The notes under the pieces were generated by a model. That model saw only the letters and a program-made list of their open reading frames with translations. It was not told the origin of the DNA and searched no databases. Positions 1-9,296 of a stretch of DNA of 64,000 nt are shown piece after piece; the stretch's first letter is position 1; every line of letters begins with the position of its first letter. The position numbers and the translations under genes are program-made. Origin of the DNA: Streptomyces parvus (lineage in GTDB: Bacteria > Actinomycetota > Actinomycetes > Streptomycetales > Streptomycetaceae); assembly GCF_032121415.1 (NCBI RefSeq), contig NZ_CP135079.1, forward strand, positions 4,092,001 through 4,156,000, written 5' to 3'.

Positions 1-1921
1 CCTCGTCGGAGGTGATGAAATCGTGCTCGTCGGCCGCGATCTCGGAGCGGGTCTCGATCCGTGCGTCCCAGGCCGCCTCGGGACGGTGCAGCCGGATCGT
101 CCAGTCGCTGCGGGTCCGTGCGGAGAGCGGGTCGTCCTGCTGGATCGTGTACGTCTCCAGGGCGTCCTCGGTGAATTCGAGGCCGTCGGGGTAGACGCGC
201 GTGCCGCCGTAGCGGGGATCGACCTCCAGGCGCCATTCGCCCTTGGCGACATCCCGGACGACGAGGCGTTCGGGGCGCGGCTCCTCCAGGGTGACCGGGT
301 GGACCACGCCGAGCGGTTCGGACTGTTCCGGTTCGCCGAAGGTGATCGCCGGGTCCTCGGTGTGGCGGCGCACCGGCAGCTCGACGAAGCTCCCGTCGGC
401 GTCCAGGGTGAAGCCCGCCGAACCGGCCTGGGGCCAGATCCAGGGCCAGTACGCGGACGAGATCGCGATCCGGATGCGGTGGCCGGGCGGGAAGGTGTGC
501 CCGATGCCGTTGAGGTCGAAGACCACGTCCTCACTCTCGCCGGGCGTCCAGTCGTCGGTGCGGTCGCGGCCGTGCCGGGCGGCGAGGTTGAGGACGCCCC
601 GGGTGACGAGCGTCGAGGCGCCGTCGGGGGCGACGTCGCAGAGCCGGGCGATGGCCTGGCCGCGGGTTGCGTCCATCCGGATGCGGAGCCTCACCCGGGG
701 GCGGCCGAGGATCTCGATCGGCGCGTCCGTGACGGGGAATTCGAACGACACCGATTTGGCGTCCTCGTCCCGCTGGTCCGGGGGCAGGTCCGCCTCGTTG
801 CCGAACGGGAAGAAGCGGCCCGCGTCCAGGCCGGTCTGCTGCGGCGAGGCGACGATCCGCTCGCCGCCCTGGAGGGCGTACGCCACCGGGTTCACGTTCT
901 CCGAGGGCCAGGAGGCGTCCCCGACCCAGCGGCCGGGCAGCGTCTCGTACACCGTGGCGGGCGGGTGCGAGCCGCTGATCCAGGACCGCAGCAGCGGCTC
1001 CCGCATCACGCCCGTCTCCTTTCCCTTGAGGTGCTGGTCCCACCAGCGCAGCGTCTCCTGGAGGAAGCCGATCGCGGGCCCCGGCGGCAGGCCGCGGTCA
1101 GGGTACTGGTGCGACCACGGCCCGATGATCCCCCGCACCTGACCGGGGTCGAGGTGCTCGACGAGCCGCAGGACGGTGTCGCGGTACGGGTCGTGCCAGC
1201 CTCCGACCGCCAGGACGCTCGCCTTGATCGCGCCGTAGTCCTCGCAGACGCTGCCGTGCTTCCAGTAGGCGTCGCGGCTCTGGTGGGCGAGCCAGGTGTG
1301 GCTGAAGGGCTCGACCGCCTCCAGTCGCTTCAGCCACATCTCCTTCCACTCGTCGCCGACCTGCGCCGGGTCCGGCGGGCGGCAGACGAAGGCGAGCATG
1401 GTGGCCGCCCAGGCGTGCATGTCCACGGCGAGGACCGAGCCGCCCATGTAGTGGACGTCGTTGTCGTAGCGGTCGTCGGCCGAGCAGACGGTGACGATCG
1501 CCTTCAGCGGCTCGGGGGCGAGCGCGGCGATCTGGAGCGAGTTGAAGCCGCCCCAGGAGATCCCGAACATCCCGACCCGGCCCGAGCACCACTCCTGCTG
1601 GGCCAGCCAGTGGATGACGGCGACCCCGTCGGCCAGCTCCTGCGCGTCGTACTCGTCGCCCGGCAGCCCCTCGCTGTTGCCGTGCCCCCGGACGTCGACC
1701 CGTACGGAGGCGTAGCCGTGGCCCGCGTACCAGGGGTGGCGCTGCCAGTCGCGGGGCGCGGTCCAGTCGCTGAGCCGGTAGGGCAGGTACTCCAGGAGGG
1801 CGGGGACCGGTTCGTCGGTCAGCGGCCGCCAGATCCGGGCGTAGAGCCGGGTGCCGTCGGGCAGCGGGATGCGGACGTCCTCGTGGGTGGTCTCGTACGG
1901 GAAGTCGGTCGTGATGTTCAT
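1..1921 (-). CDS. CocE/NonD family serine hydrolase, 3' end cut by window
   Basis: The reverse strand is open from an ATG at 1919-1921 to the window edge, giving 640 codons with the C-terminal end missing. The product begins MNITTDFPYETTHEDVRIPL. It has an alpha/beta-hydrolase nucleophile elbow, GISWGG, with Ser at about residue 122, preceded by DVRGHGNSEG, as in X-Pro dipeptidyl-peptidase S15/CocE acyl esterases. The C-terminal half (from about residue 380) fits the family's jelly-roll domain. Family members hydrolyse esters or acyl-peptides in the cytoplasm; the substrate cannot be told from sequence. The family is usually about 550-680 residues, so little is lost. It lies 44 bp downstream of the POT transporter on the same strand, suggesting a peptide or ester uptake-and-cleavage unit (inference). 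Confidence 0.85.
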   Translation of the reverse strand, partial: MNITTDFPYETTHEDVRIPLPDGTRLYARIWRPLTDEPVPALLEYLPYRLSDWTAPRDWQRHPWYAGHGYASVRVDVRGHGNSEGLPGDEYDAQELADGVAVIHWLAQQEWCSGRVGMFGISWGGFNSLQIAALAPEPLKAIVTVCSADDRYDNDVHYMGGSVLAVDMHAWAATMLAFVCRPPDPAQVGDEWKEMWLKRLEAVEPFSHTWLAHQSRDAYWKHGSVCEDYGAIKASVLAVGGWHDPYRDTVLRLVEHLDPGQVRGIIGPWSHQYPDRGLPPGPAIGFLQETLRWWDQHLKGKETGVMREPLLRSWISGSHPPATVYETLPGRWVGDASWPSENVNPVAYALQGGERIVASPQQTGLDAGRFFPFGNEADLPPDQRDEDAKSVSFEFPVTDAPIEILGRPRVRLRIRMDATRGQAIARLCDVAPDGASTLVTRGVLNLAARHGRDRTDDWTPGESEDVVFDLNGIGHTFPPGHRIRIAISSAYWPWIWPQAGSAGFTLDADGSFVELPVRRHTEDPAITFGEPEQSEPLGVVHPVTLEEPRPERLVVRDVAKGEWRLEVDPRYGGTRVYPDGLEFTEDALETYTIQQDDPLSARTRSDWTIRLHRPEAAWDARIETRSEIAADEHDFITSDE

Positions 1922-1965
1922 GGGTCACCTCGGTGGGGGGCGGGGTGCTGGAGAGGCGTACAGGG

Positions 1966-3465
1966 TCAGTGGACGGGGTGCATCGTGCGCTTCAGCCAGG
2001 GCGCGGCCAGGATCATCGCCACGCCGGCCGCGACCGCGATCGCCCCGTTGACGCCGAAGTACGCGGGGTTGGAGACCTCGCCGTACAGCTTCACGATCTG
2101 GGCCTGGATGCCGTTGGCCAGGGCGAGGGAGAGGAACCACAGGGCCATCGTCTGGCTGGCGAACGCCTTCGGGGCGAGCTTGGTGGTGGCGGACATCCCG
2201 GAGGTCTCCAGCAGGATGTCGCCGAGCCCGAGCAGCAGGTACGAGCCGACGATCCACCAGGCCGCCATGCGGTACGTGTCGTCGGCGTGCCCGGAGGTCG
2301 GCAGGACCATCAGGAGGAAGGAGAGCCCGCCGAGGATCACACCGAACGCGATCTTGTTGGAGGCGTGCGGCTGGCGGGTGCCCATCCGGGCCCAGACGGC
2401 GGCGACGACCGGGGCGAGCGCGACCTCGAAGGCGCCGAGCGCGGAGGCGTACCAGCTGGCCGGGAAGGTGAAGCCGAGGATCTCGGTCCGGGCGTTGGTC
2501 GACGCGAGCAGCATCATCGTCGAGTACGCCTGGAAGAGGATGAAGTTGAAGACGACGGACCCGAGGAAGAGGACGACGTACGGGCGGAGCCTGCCGCGCT
2601 CCTCGGCGGTGACCCGGGGGGAGCGGAACATCACCGCGAAGTAGACGACCGGGGCGATCACCGAGACGACGGTGAGCACGTCGACGAAGCGGTCCATCGT
2701 CAGCCAGCCCGCCAGGGCCAGCGCGGTGGCGGCGAGGGCGACCACGACCGCCCCGCCGACGATCAGCAGGACCGCGCGGCGCATCGCCTCGGGGGCCAGC
2801 GCGAACTCGGCCGCGTGCTTGCGCCCGGCCAGGTGACGGCGGCCCGCGACGTACTGGATCAGACCGAAGGTCATGCCGATCGCGGCGGCCGAGAAGCCCC
2901 AGTGCCAGCTCCAGTGCTCGCCGAGCCAGCCGGTGATCAGCGGTCCGGCGAACGCGCCGATGTTGATGCCCATGTAGTAGAGGGCGAAGCCGGCGTCGCG
3001 CCGTTCGTCGTCGGTGCGGTAGAGCTTGCCGACCATGGAGGCCACATTGGGCTTGAGCAGGCCCGTTCCGGCGCTGATCAGGCCGAGACCCACCCAGGTC
3101 ATGGCGTCGGTGGGGACGGCCATGGAGTAGTGGCCGCAGGCGATGAGGACGCCGCCGTAGAGCACGGCCCGGTACGAGCCGAGGATCCGGTCGGCCAGCC
3201 AGCCACCCGCCACGGAGACCAGATAGACCAGCGTCCCGTAGGCGGCGGAGACGGACGCGGCGGTGCCGGGGTCCATGCCCATGCCGCCGTCTCTGACGGT
3301 GTCGGCGAAGAACAGCACCAGAATGGCCTGCATGCCCAGGAACGAGAACCGTTCCCAGACCTCCAGGCCGGACAGGGTCATCAGGCCCCGCGGCTGCCCG
3401 AAGAAGGCGTGGTCGTCCTCGGGCGGCGGCTGGGTCGGCTCGGTGGCGGCGGTGCTGTGGGACAA
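1966..3465 (-). CDS. POT/PTR2 family proton-coupled oligopeptide transporter
   Basis: This is an inner-membrane symporter of about 499 residues that imports di- and tripeptides with protons. The start is set at TTG 3463-3465: an AGGAG sits 8 nt upstream, and no ATG or GTG lies nearby in frame. Family motifs are all present: the ExxERF motif (GLEVWERFSF), the first PTR2 signature around GGWLADRILGSYRAVLYGG, and the second around ALYYMGINIGAFAGP. There are about 12-14 hydrophobic segments. It is transcribed divergently from the polyprenyl synthase across a 159-bp gap and sits just upstream of the CocE-type hydrolase, so imported peptides could be processed by that enzyme (inference). Confidence 0.9.
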   Translation of the reverse strand: MSHSTAATEPTQPPPEDDHAFFGQPRGLMTLSGLEVWERFSFLGMQAILVLFFADTVRDGGMGMDPGTAASVSAAYGTLVYLVSVAGGWLADRILGSYRAVLYGGVLIACGHYSMAVPTDAMTWVGLGLISAGTGLLKPNVASMVGKLYRTDDERRDAGFALYYMGINIGAFAGPLITGWLGEHWSWHWGFSAAAIGMTFGLIQYVAGRRHLAGRKHAAEFALAPEAMRRAVLLIVGGAVVVALAATALALAGWLTMDRFVDVLTVVSVIAPVVYFAVMFRSPRVTAEERGRLRPYVVLFLGSVVFNFILFQAYSTMMLLASTNARTEILGFTFPASWYASALGAFEVALAPVVAAVWARMGTRQPHASNKIAFGVILGGLSFLLMVLPTSGHADDTYRMAAWWIVGSYLLLGLGDILLETSGMSATTKLAPKAFASQTMALWFLSLALANGIQAQIVKLYGEVSNPAYFGVNGAIAVAAGVAMILAAPWLKRTMHPVH

Positions 3466-3624
3466 AACAGTGACTCCTGATCGTATGAGCTGATCCCGAA
3501 CATACCGGCGGTCATGGGAAGCCGCCCACGGTGATCCATAGAGGACCGGATACGCTGAAGTCGATTCGAGAGACAGCGACACATCGACATTGCGTGTGAT
3601 CGTCAGCAGACAGGAGATGCCCCC

Positions 3625-4635
3625 GTGACCGTCGTCGGGCCGTTCGGACTGCACGTGCGGGACCAGGCTCTTGAGGCCGATGTCCAGTCGGGCCTGGCCG
3701 CTGTCGAGGCAGGGCTGCTCGAAGCCACCAAGAGCGATGTCCCGTTCATCACGGACGCCGCCCAGCACCTGGTGCGTGCCGGGGGCAAGAGGTTCCGTCC
3801 CTTGCTGGTCATGCTCGCGTCACAGTTCGGGGATCCCGACGCGCCGGGAGTCGTCCCCTCGGCCGTCGTCGTCGAGCTCACCCATCTGGCCACGCTCTAC
3901 CACGACGACGTGATGGACGAGGCCGACGTGCGGCGCGGGGTGCCCAGCGCCAACACCCGCTGGGGCAACTCGGTCGCCGTCCTCACCGGCGACTTCCTCT
4001 TCGCCCGCGCCTCCCACATCCTGGCCGACCTCGGCCCCGATGCCGTCCGCATCCAGGCGGAGGCCTTCGAGCGGCTCGTCACCGGCCAGATCCTGGAGAC
4101 CGCGGGCCCGCGCGACGGCCGCGACCCGGTCGACCACTACCTGGACGTGCTCAGCGGCAAGACCGGCTCGCTGGTCGCCGTCTCCGGCCGGTTCGGGGCG
4201 CTGATGTCCGGCGCCGACGAGCGGACCGTGGACGTCCTCACCCAGTACGGGGAACGGCTCGGCATCGCCTTCCAGCTCGCCGACGACGTCCTCGACATCG
4301 CCTCCGACTCCCACGAGTCCGGCAAGACCCCCGGCACCGACCTGCGCGAGGGCATCCCGACGCTCCCGGTCCTGCGGCTGCGCGCCCAGGCGGCGGCCGA
4401 GGGCAAGCCCGACGACCTGGAGCTCGTGGAACTGCTCGACGGTGACCTGAGCAGCGACGACGCCCTGGCCGAGGTGCTGCGCCGGCTGCGCGCCCACCCG
4501 GCGCTGGAGCAGGCCCGCCAGGACACCGTGCGCTACGCCCAGGAGGCGCGCGCCACGCTCGCCCCGCTGCCCGAGGGGTACGCGAAGGCCGCGCTGGAGG
4601 AGCTGTGCGACGCCGTGGTGCATCGCGCGGGCTGA
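3625..4635 (+). CDS. Long-chain trans-polyprenyl diphosphate synthase
   Basis: This is a 336-residue class I isoprenyl diphosphate synthase, which adds isopentenyl diphosphate units head-to-tail. It starts at GTG 3625 behind a GGAG. The first aspartate-rich motif is DDVMDEADVRRG and the second is LADDVLDIASD; the GGKRFRP substrate-binding motif is near the N terminus. Length and motifs fit octaprenyl/heptaprenyl/solanesyl synthases more than short-chain GGPP synthases. In Streptomyces such a gene near nuo loci is thought to make the menaquinone side chain, which would fit the complex I operon in this window. Chain length cannot be read from sequence alone. Confidence 0.88.
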   Translation: MTVVGPFGLHVRDQALEADVQSGLAAVEAGLLEATKSDVPFITDAAQHLVRAGGKRFRPLLVMLASQFGDPDAPGVVPSAVVVELTHLATLYHDDVMDEADVRRGVPSANTRWGNSVAVLTGDFLFARASHILADLGPDAVRIQAEAFERLVTGQILETAGPRDGRDPVDHYLDVLSGKTGSLVAVSGRFGALMSGADERTVDVLTQYGERLGIAFQLADDVLDIASDSHESGKTPGTDLREGIPTLPVLRLRAQAAAEGKPDDLELVELLDGDLSSDDALAEVLRRLRAHPALEQARQDTVRYAQEARATLAPLPEGYAKAALEELCDAVVHRAG

Positions 4636-4834
4636 GGCCGCGCCCGACCCTGCCCGCCGCCGGCTGAGGCGGTGTCACCGGGTGGCCCACCCCTACGGGA
4701 TGGCGTACACGCCCCCTTCGGTTGTCATACCGGAGCAGTAGGCGGAGTTGATTCCCCGGGCTGACGCTTCGAACCGTCCGATTTGGTCAGATGGTTATCA
4801 ACGGAAGCCGCCGACCACGGAGGTAGGGCACACC

Positions 4835-6091
4835 ATGGCACCGAACGACAGCGCAGAGACCACCGGCGAGGCCACGAGCACTGTCGTGGGCCGCCGGAAG
4901 GCGGCGCGCTACATCGTCCCCGTCGCAGTCGCGGGGGTGGCGGCCGCGACCATCGGTCTCGTCCCGGCGCTCGCGAGCTCGGGCGACCCGGACCTGCCGA
5001 AGATCAGCGCACAGGAACTCATCGAGAAGATCGCCGCTTCCGACGAGGAGCAGCTCTCCGGCACGTTCAAGATCAGCACCGATCTCGGCCTGCCCTTGGA
5101 CGGCCTCGCGGGCTCGCTCGTACCGGGCGGCGAGGGCGGCGGCGACAAGGACGGCGGCGCGGCGGCCCCGCAGGACAAGCTCATGGAGCTGACGTCCGGC
5201 ACGCACACGCTGCGGGTGGCCGCCGACGGCCCGGAGCGGCAGAAGCTCTCCATCCTCGGGGACGCGTCCGAGTACAGCGTCATCCACAACCGGGGCGAGG
5301 TCTGGGCGTACGACAGCAAGTCCGACGAGGTCTACCACGCCGAGGCCCCCGAGGGCCGGGAGGGCGGCCACGCGGAGAAGGCTCCGAAGGCGCCCGAGGG
5401 TGCTCCGGCCACCCCGAAGGACTTCGCCGAGCAGGCGCTCGCGGCGGCCGGGGACACCACATCGGTGACCGTGGACGGTACGGCGCAGGTCGCCGGGCGG
5501 GACGCGTACCAGCTGCTGATCAAGCCGAAGCAGTCCGGTTCGACGATCGGCTCGGTCCGGATCGCCGTGGACGCCGAGAACGGCGTACCGCTGAAGTTCA
5601 CCCTGTCCGCGGCGAGCGGCGGCAAGGCCGTGGTCGACGCCGGGTTCACCAAGGTCGACTTCTCCAAGCCTGCGGCGTCCACGTTCGCCTTCACGCCGCC
5701 CAAGGGCGCCGAGGTGACCGAGGCCGACGAGCCGGCGACCGGCAAGGACGAGCGCGGAGCGGCGCAGAAGGCGCTGCCCGGACAGCTGGCCGAGCTGGAC
5801 GGCTTCGCGGGCGAGGGGGGCTTCAACGTCATCGGGAAGGGCTGGACCTCGATCGCCGAGATCAAGTCGCCCGACGGCAAGGGCCTCCCCGAGGCGGGCT
5901 CGGGCGACATGCCGGCCGAGGCGCAGGGCTTCCTCGACGCGCTCGGCGACAAGGTCACCGGGAAGTTCGGCTCGGGCACGGTCTTCAAGACGCGCCTGGT
6001 CAACGCCCTGATGACGGATGACGGCTCGGTGTACGTCGGAGCGGTGACGAAGGACGCGCTGGTGCGTGCGGCCGACGCCGCCGCGAAGTAG
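4835..6091 (+). CDS. LolA-like / DUF2092 secreted or membrane-anchored protein
   Basis: 418 residues, start ATG 4835 with GGAGG upstream. An earlier in-frame start at 4748 lacks a ribosome site. After a basic stretch (GRRKAARY) there is one hydrophobic segment (about residues 26-47), then a long extracytoplasmic beta-rich domain that resembles LolA/LppX-type lipid-binding folds found in actinobacterial 'DUF2092' proteins. There is no lipobox Cys, so it is either signal-peptide cleaved or an N-terminal anchored protein. The role is unproven; related proteins bind lipids or sense the envelope. A perfect hairpin follows 29 nt after the stop, and the ABC exporter pair lies beyond it. Confidence 0.7.
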   Translation: MAPNDSAETTGEATSTVVGRRKAARYIVPVAVAGVAAATIGLVPALASSGDPDLPKISAQELIEKIAASDEEQLSGTFKISTDLGLPLDGLAGSLVPGGEGGGDKDGGAAAPQDKLMELTSGTHTLRVAADGPERQKLSILGDASEYSVIHNRGEVWAYDSKSDEVYHAEAPEGREGGHAEKAPKAPEGAPATPKDFAEQALAAAGDTTSVTVDGTAQVAGRDAYQLLIKPKQSGSTIGSVRIAVDAENGVPLKFTLSAASGGKAVVDAGFTKVDFSKPAASTFAFTPPKGAEVTEADEPATGKDERGAAQKALPGQLAELDGFAGEGGFNVIGKGWTSIAEIKSPDGKGLPEAGSGDMPAEAQGFLDALGDKVTGKFGSGTVFKTRLVNALMTDDGSVYVGAVTKDALVRAADAAAK

Positions 6092-6119
6092 AACCTTTCC
6101 AGGGGCACCCTGGACACCC

Positions 6120-6163
6120 GGCCGCCGCGGCCTCCACGCACCCGCGTGGAGGCCGCGGCGGCC
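6120..6163. terminator. Perfect 20-bp stem hairpin (terminator-like)
   Basis: Arms 6120-6139 and 6144-6163 are exact reverse complements around a 4-nt ACCC loop. It lies 29 nt after the LolA-like gene and 27 nt before the ABC ATPase start. There is no U-tract, as is usual for Streptomyces hairpin terminators. Confidence 0.7.
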
Positions 6164-6190
6164 CCGCGCTCACTGGGAGGTGCGACCGCC

Positions 6191-7222
6191 ATGACGGACA
6201 CAGCGGCCGGGGCCGGGGACGCGGCGGAGGGGCGTGCGGTCGTCACGGGTGCGGCGTCCGGGCACCCCGCGCCGGACGCCGCCGACGCCCCCGTCATCCG
6301 CACCCGCGGCCTGACCAAGCGCTACCGGGGCGGTCAGCTCGCCGTGGACGGCCTCGACCTGACCGTGCCGGCCGGCAGCGTCTTCGGTTTCCTCGGCCCC
6401 AACGGCTCCGGGAAGACCACCACGATCCGGATGCTGATGGGCCTCATCGACCCGACGTCCGGCACCGCCGAGGTGCTCGGCCGCCCGATGCCGGAGGCCG
6501 CCCGTACGGTGCTGCCGGAGGTCGGCGCGCTGATCGAGGGGCCCGCGCTGTACGGCTTCCTGAACGGCCGGGACAACCTCCTGCGGTACGACCGGGCCGA
6601 CCCGACCGCCGACCCGCGCACCCGCCGGGCCCGCGTCGGGACGGCCCTGGCACGGGTCGGCCTCGCCGCCGCCTCCGGGAAGAAGGCCAAGGCGTACTCG
6701 CTCGGCATGAAACAGCGCCTCGGGCTCGCCGCCGCCCTGCTCCGGCCACGCCGGCTGCTGGTCCTGGACGAGCCGACCAACGGCCTCGACCCGCAGGGCA
6801 TGCGCGAGATCCGTCTCCTGGTCCGGGAGCTGGCGTCCGAGGGCACCACCGTGTTCCTCTCCTCCCACCTCCTGGACGAGATCGAGCAGGTCTGCACGCA
6901 CGCTGCGGTGATGGCCCGGGGCCGGCTGATCGTCCAGGGACCGGTCGCCGACCTCGCCGCGAGCGCCCGGGGCCGGCTCACCGTCACCACCCCCGACCCC
7001 GGGGACGCGGTTCGCATCCTCAAGGAGCACGGGGTCACCGGCCTGAGCACCGACGGCGACCGGCTGACCGCCGACGCCCCGCCCGCCGCCGTGGACCTCG
7101 CCGACCTCAACGCGGCGCTGGTGGGCGGCGGGGTGCGGGTGCGGTTCTTCGGCGTCGAGCGGGGTTCGCTGGAGGACGCCTTCGTCGCACTCACGGGAGA
7201 GGGATTCGATGTCGCAGGCTGA
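6191..7222 (+). CDS. ABC exporter ATP-binding protein
   Basis: 343 residues; ATG 6191 has GGGAGGTG upstream, so the shorter start is chosen over 6146. An N-terminal extension of about 35 residues precedes the nucleotide-binding domain. Walker A is GPNGSGKTT, the signature is YSLGMKQRLG, Walker B is LLVLDEPTNGLD, and the H-loop is SSHLLDE. The variant signature (SLGMKQR) and the C-terminal domain of about 80 residues are typical of ABC-2 type exporters of the BcrA/DrrA/NatA group. It overlaps the permease gene by 14 bp, so the two are translationally coupled. It energises efflux of an unknown substrate; the proximity of a TetR gene hints at drug-type regulation. Confidence 0.88.
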   Translation: MTDTAAGAGDAAEGRAVVTGAASGHPAPDAADAPVIRTRGLTKRYRGGQLAVDGLDLTVPAGSVFGFLGPNGSGKTTTIRMLMGLIDPTSGTAEVLGRPMPEAARTVLPEVGALIEGPALYGFLNGRDNLLRYDRADPTADPRTRRARVGTALARVGLAAASGKKAKAYSLGMKQRLGLAAALLRPRRLLVLDEPTNGLDPQGMREIRLLVRELASEGTTVFLSSHLLDEIEQVCTHAAVMARGRLIVQGPVADLAASARGRLTVTTPDPGDAVRILKEHGVTGLSTDGDRLTADAPPAAVDLADLNAALVGGGVRVRFFGVERGSLEDAFVALTGEGFDVAG

Positions 7223-8123
7223 ACGGGCGCGGCTCCGTCATTCCGGGGGCCCGGGCCATCCGCAGGGCTCCCGCAGTCCGCTGTGGACGCTGGGTCTCCT
7301 CCGCTCCGAGATCACCACGCTGCTGCGCCGCCACCGGACCTACGCCCTGCTCGCCGTCCTCGCCGCCGTACCCGTACTGATCGGCGTCGCGGTCCGGATC
7401 GAGACGGGCGGCGGCGGTGGTGGCGGGGAGGGCGGTCCGGACGGCGGGGCGGGCCCGGCCTTCCTCGCCCAGGTCACCAACAACGGCTTCTTCCTGGTCT
7501 TCGCGGCCCTCGCCGCGACGCTCCCGGTCTTCCTGCCGATGGCGGTCGGCGTCGTCGCGGGCGACGCGATCGCGGGCGAGGCGAACAACGGCACCCTGCG
7601 CTATCTGCTGGTCGCCCCGGCGGGCCGGACCCGGCTGCTGCTCGTGAAGTACGCCTCCGTCCTCGTCTTCTGCCTGGCCGCGACTCTGGTCGTGGCGGTG
7701 TCGGCGCTGGCGGTGGGCGCGCTGCTGTTCCCGGTGGGGGACGTCACCACGATCTCGGGGACCCGGATCGGCTTCGGTGAGGGGCTGGTGCGTGCGGCGC
7801 TGACCGCGCTGGTCGTCGCGGTGTCGCTGACCGGGTTCGCCGCGATCGGGCTGTTCGTCTCGACGCTGACCGGCAGTGGGATCGGGGCGATGGCGGCCAC
7901 GGTCGGACTGCTGATCACGGTGCAGATCCTGGACAGCATTCCGCAGCTGAGCGGGGTGCACCCGTATCTGTTCGGGCACTACTGGATGTCGTTCGCTGAC
8001 GTCCTGCGCGAACCGGTCTACTGGGACGACCTGAGCAAGAACTTCCAGCTGCAGGGGCTGTACGTCGCGGTGTTCGGCTCGGCGGCCTGGGCCCGCTTCA
8101 CGGCGAAGGACATCACGGCGTGA
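7209..8123 (+). CDS. ABC-2 type membrane permease
   Basis: 304 residues starting at ATG 7209 inside the ATPase gene (14-bp overlap). About six hydrophobic segments are visible: roughly residues 38-58, then a Gly-rich extracytoplasmic loop (GGGGGGEGG), then clusters around 105-125, 150-180, 195-220, 225-245 and 275-290. The region GDAIAGEANNGTLRYLL is characteristic of ABC-2 permeases. It is the channel partner of the preceding ATPase in the cytoplasmic membrane. Substrate unknown. Confidence 0.85.
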   Translation: MSQAERARLRHSGGPGHPQGSRSPLWTLGLLRSEITTLLRRHRTYALLAVLAAVPVLIGVAVRIETGGGGGGGEGGPDGGAGPAFLAQVTNNGFFLVFAALAATLPVFLPMAVGVVAGDAIAGEANNGTLRYLLVAPAGRTRLLLVKYASVLVFCLAATLVVAVSALAVGALLFPVGDVTTISGTRIGFGEGLVRAALTALVVAVSLTGFAAIGLFVSTLTGSGIGAMAATVGLLITVQILDSIPQLSGVHPYLFGHYWMSFADVLREPVYWDDLSKNFQLQGLYVAVFGSAAWARFTAKDITA

Positions 8124-8357
8124 GGGACGCCCCGAGGGAGCGCAAGAGCGCCTGGCCGGATCGGATCGCCGGGGTCCGCCCGCGCCGTCGGCCGGGCGAG
8201 CCGTCCCCCGATCGGCTCGTCGCGGCACGAACGGCACGAACGGTGCGGACAACGTCACGACACGACACGGTACGTTCCGTTTCCGCCTGGGTATGGTGCG
8301 GTCTTTGACGACGAGATGTCAACAAGAGATTGGCTTGAACCCCCCTATGCTCACCGA

Positions 8358-8948
8358 ATGATCACATCGCCGAGCAGTGTGCGACGCAGCGAACGATCAC
8401 GCCGCGCGATCCTGCGGTCCGCCCTCGACCTCTGTACGGAGCGGGGGTACGGGCACGTCACGATAGAGGCCATCGCGGCCGACGCCGGGGTCAGCAAGAA
8501 GACGATCTACCGCTGGTGGCCGTCGAAGGGCGCGGTCCTGCTGGAGGCGTTCACGGACGCCCTGATCGACGCCACCCCGTTCGTGGACACCGGCGACATC
8601 GGCGCCGACCTGCGCTTCCACGTCGCCGGCGCGGTGAAACTGCTCTCGGTCCCGCCCTTCGGCCCCGCCTACGCGGGCATCCTCTCCGAGCTGCACCACG
8701 ACGACCTCCTGGCCCAGCAGTTGCGGGAACAGCTGGTCGACCCGCGCGTCGAGGAGGCGATCGGCCGGCTCCGCGGCGCCCAGGAGCAGGGCCAGATCCC
8801 GCCCGGCGCGGACCTCCCGCTGGCGGTGGAGATGCTGTACGGCCCCGTCTACTACCGCCATGTGCTGCGCAAGCCCGTCCAGGACGAGGAGACGATCGCC
8901 GCGCTGGTGGACCATGTCCTGCGGTCGCTGCGCGCGCCGGGGTACTGA
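8358..8948 (+). CDS. TetR family transcriptional regulator
   Basis: 196 residues if started at ATG 8358; an in-frame ATG at 8316 would add 14 residues, and neither has a clear ribosome site. The helix-turn-helix is at the N terminus: RSALDLCTERGYGHVTIEAIAADAGVSKKTIYRWWPSK. The rest resembles the TetR_C_11 (AefR/YxaF-like) ligand domain. It follows the ABC exporter pair with a gap of about 230 bp on the same strand and may control it, but no operator could be identified. It is also the left flank of the accessory segment that starts at about 9 kb. Confidence 0.85.
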   Translation: MITSPSSVRRSERSRRAILRSALDLCTERGYGHVTIEAIAADAGVSKKTIYRWWPSKGAVLLEAFTDALIDATPFVDTGDIGADLRFHVAGAVKLLSVPPFGPAYAGILSELHHDDLLAQQLREQLVDPRVEEAIGRLRGAQEQGQIPPGADLPLAVEMLYGPVYYRHVLRKPVQDEETIAALVDHVLRSLRAPGY

Positions 8949-9296
8949 GGCCGCTGCCGCCCTGGTCGTCGCGGCCCGCTCGTACCGGCTCCGGACGCGT
9001 CCCGCCCGACCGCGCCCCGTTGCAGGAAGCACTCCAGGATCAGCGGCAGGTCCTGCGGCCACTCCTGGAGGCGGGACTTCCTGCGGGCGGCGATGACGCA
9101 CGGGCGGGGCCGTGCCGTGGTGCGGGGGGACGACGACCTGGTGGCCAGCCAGGGCGCCGCCGCGCCCGGGCCCCCCTCCACACGCCGGCCGGTACTCCGG
9201 CGTCGGACCGTCGACATGCGGCCCGTATCTTCTCCGCGCCGTGGTCGTTGGGAAACCGGGTCGTGGTCAGTCCGGTTGTCATGGGGGGAGGCGGGT
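8949..9296. other. Gene-free stretch at left edge of accessory segment
   Basis: 348 bp with no convincing complete gene. A reverse-strand frame around 9000-9110 reads CVIAARRKSRLQEWPQDLP and the following residues, which looks like a protein fragment but has no clear start, stop or family match. Base composition shifts from the strongly GC3-biased TetR gene to more mixed codons here, so this may be the scar of an insertion. A GGGAGG ribosome site near 9284-9290 serves the next gene. Confidence 0.4.

Noticed and set aside
23..2644. Very long forward open frame opposite the CocE hydrolase and the POT transporter
   Set aside because: It is antisense to two genes with clear motifs, its composition is Arg/Ala/Gly/Val-rich as expected from high-GC shadow frames, and it has no domain.
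8316..8357. Earlier start for the TetR gene at 8316
   Set aside because: In frame but with no ribosome site and outside the conserved HTH; kept only as an alternative.
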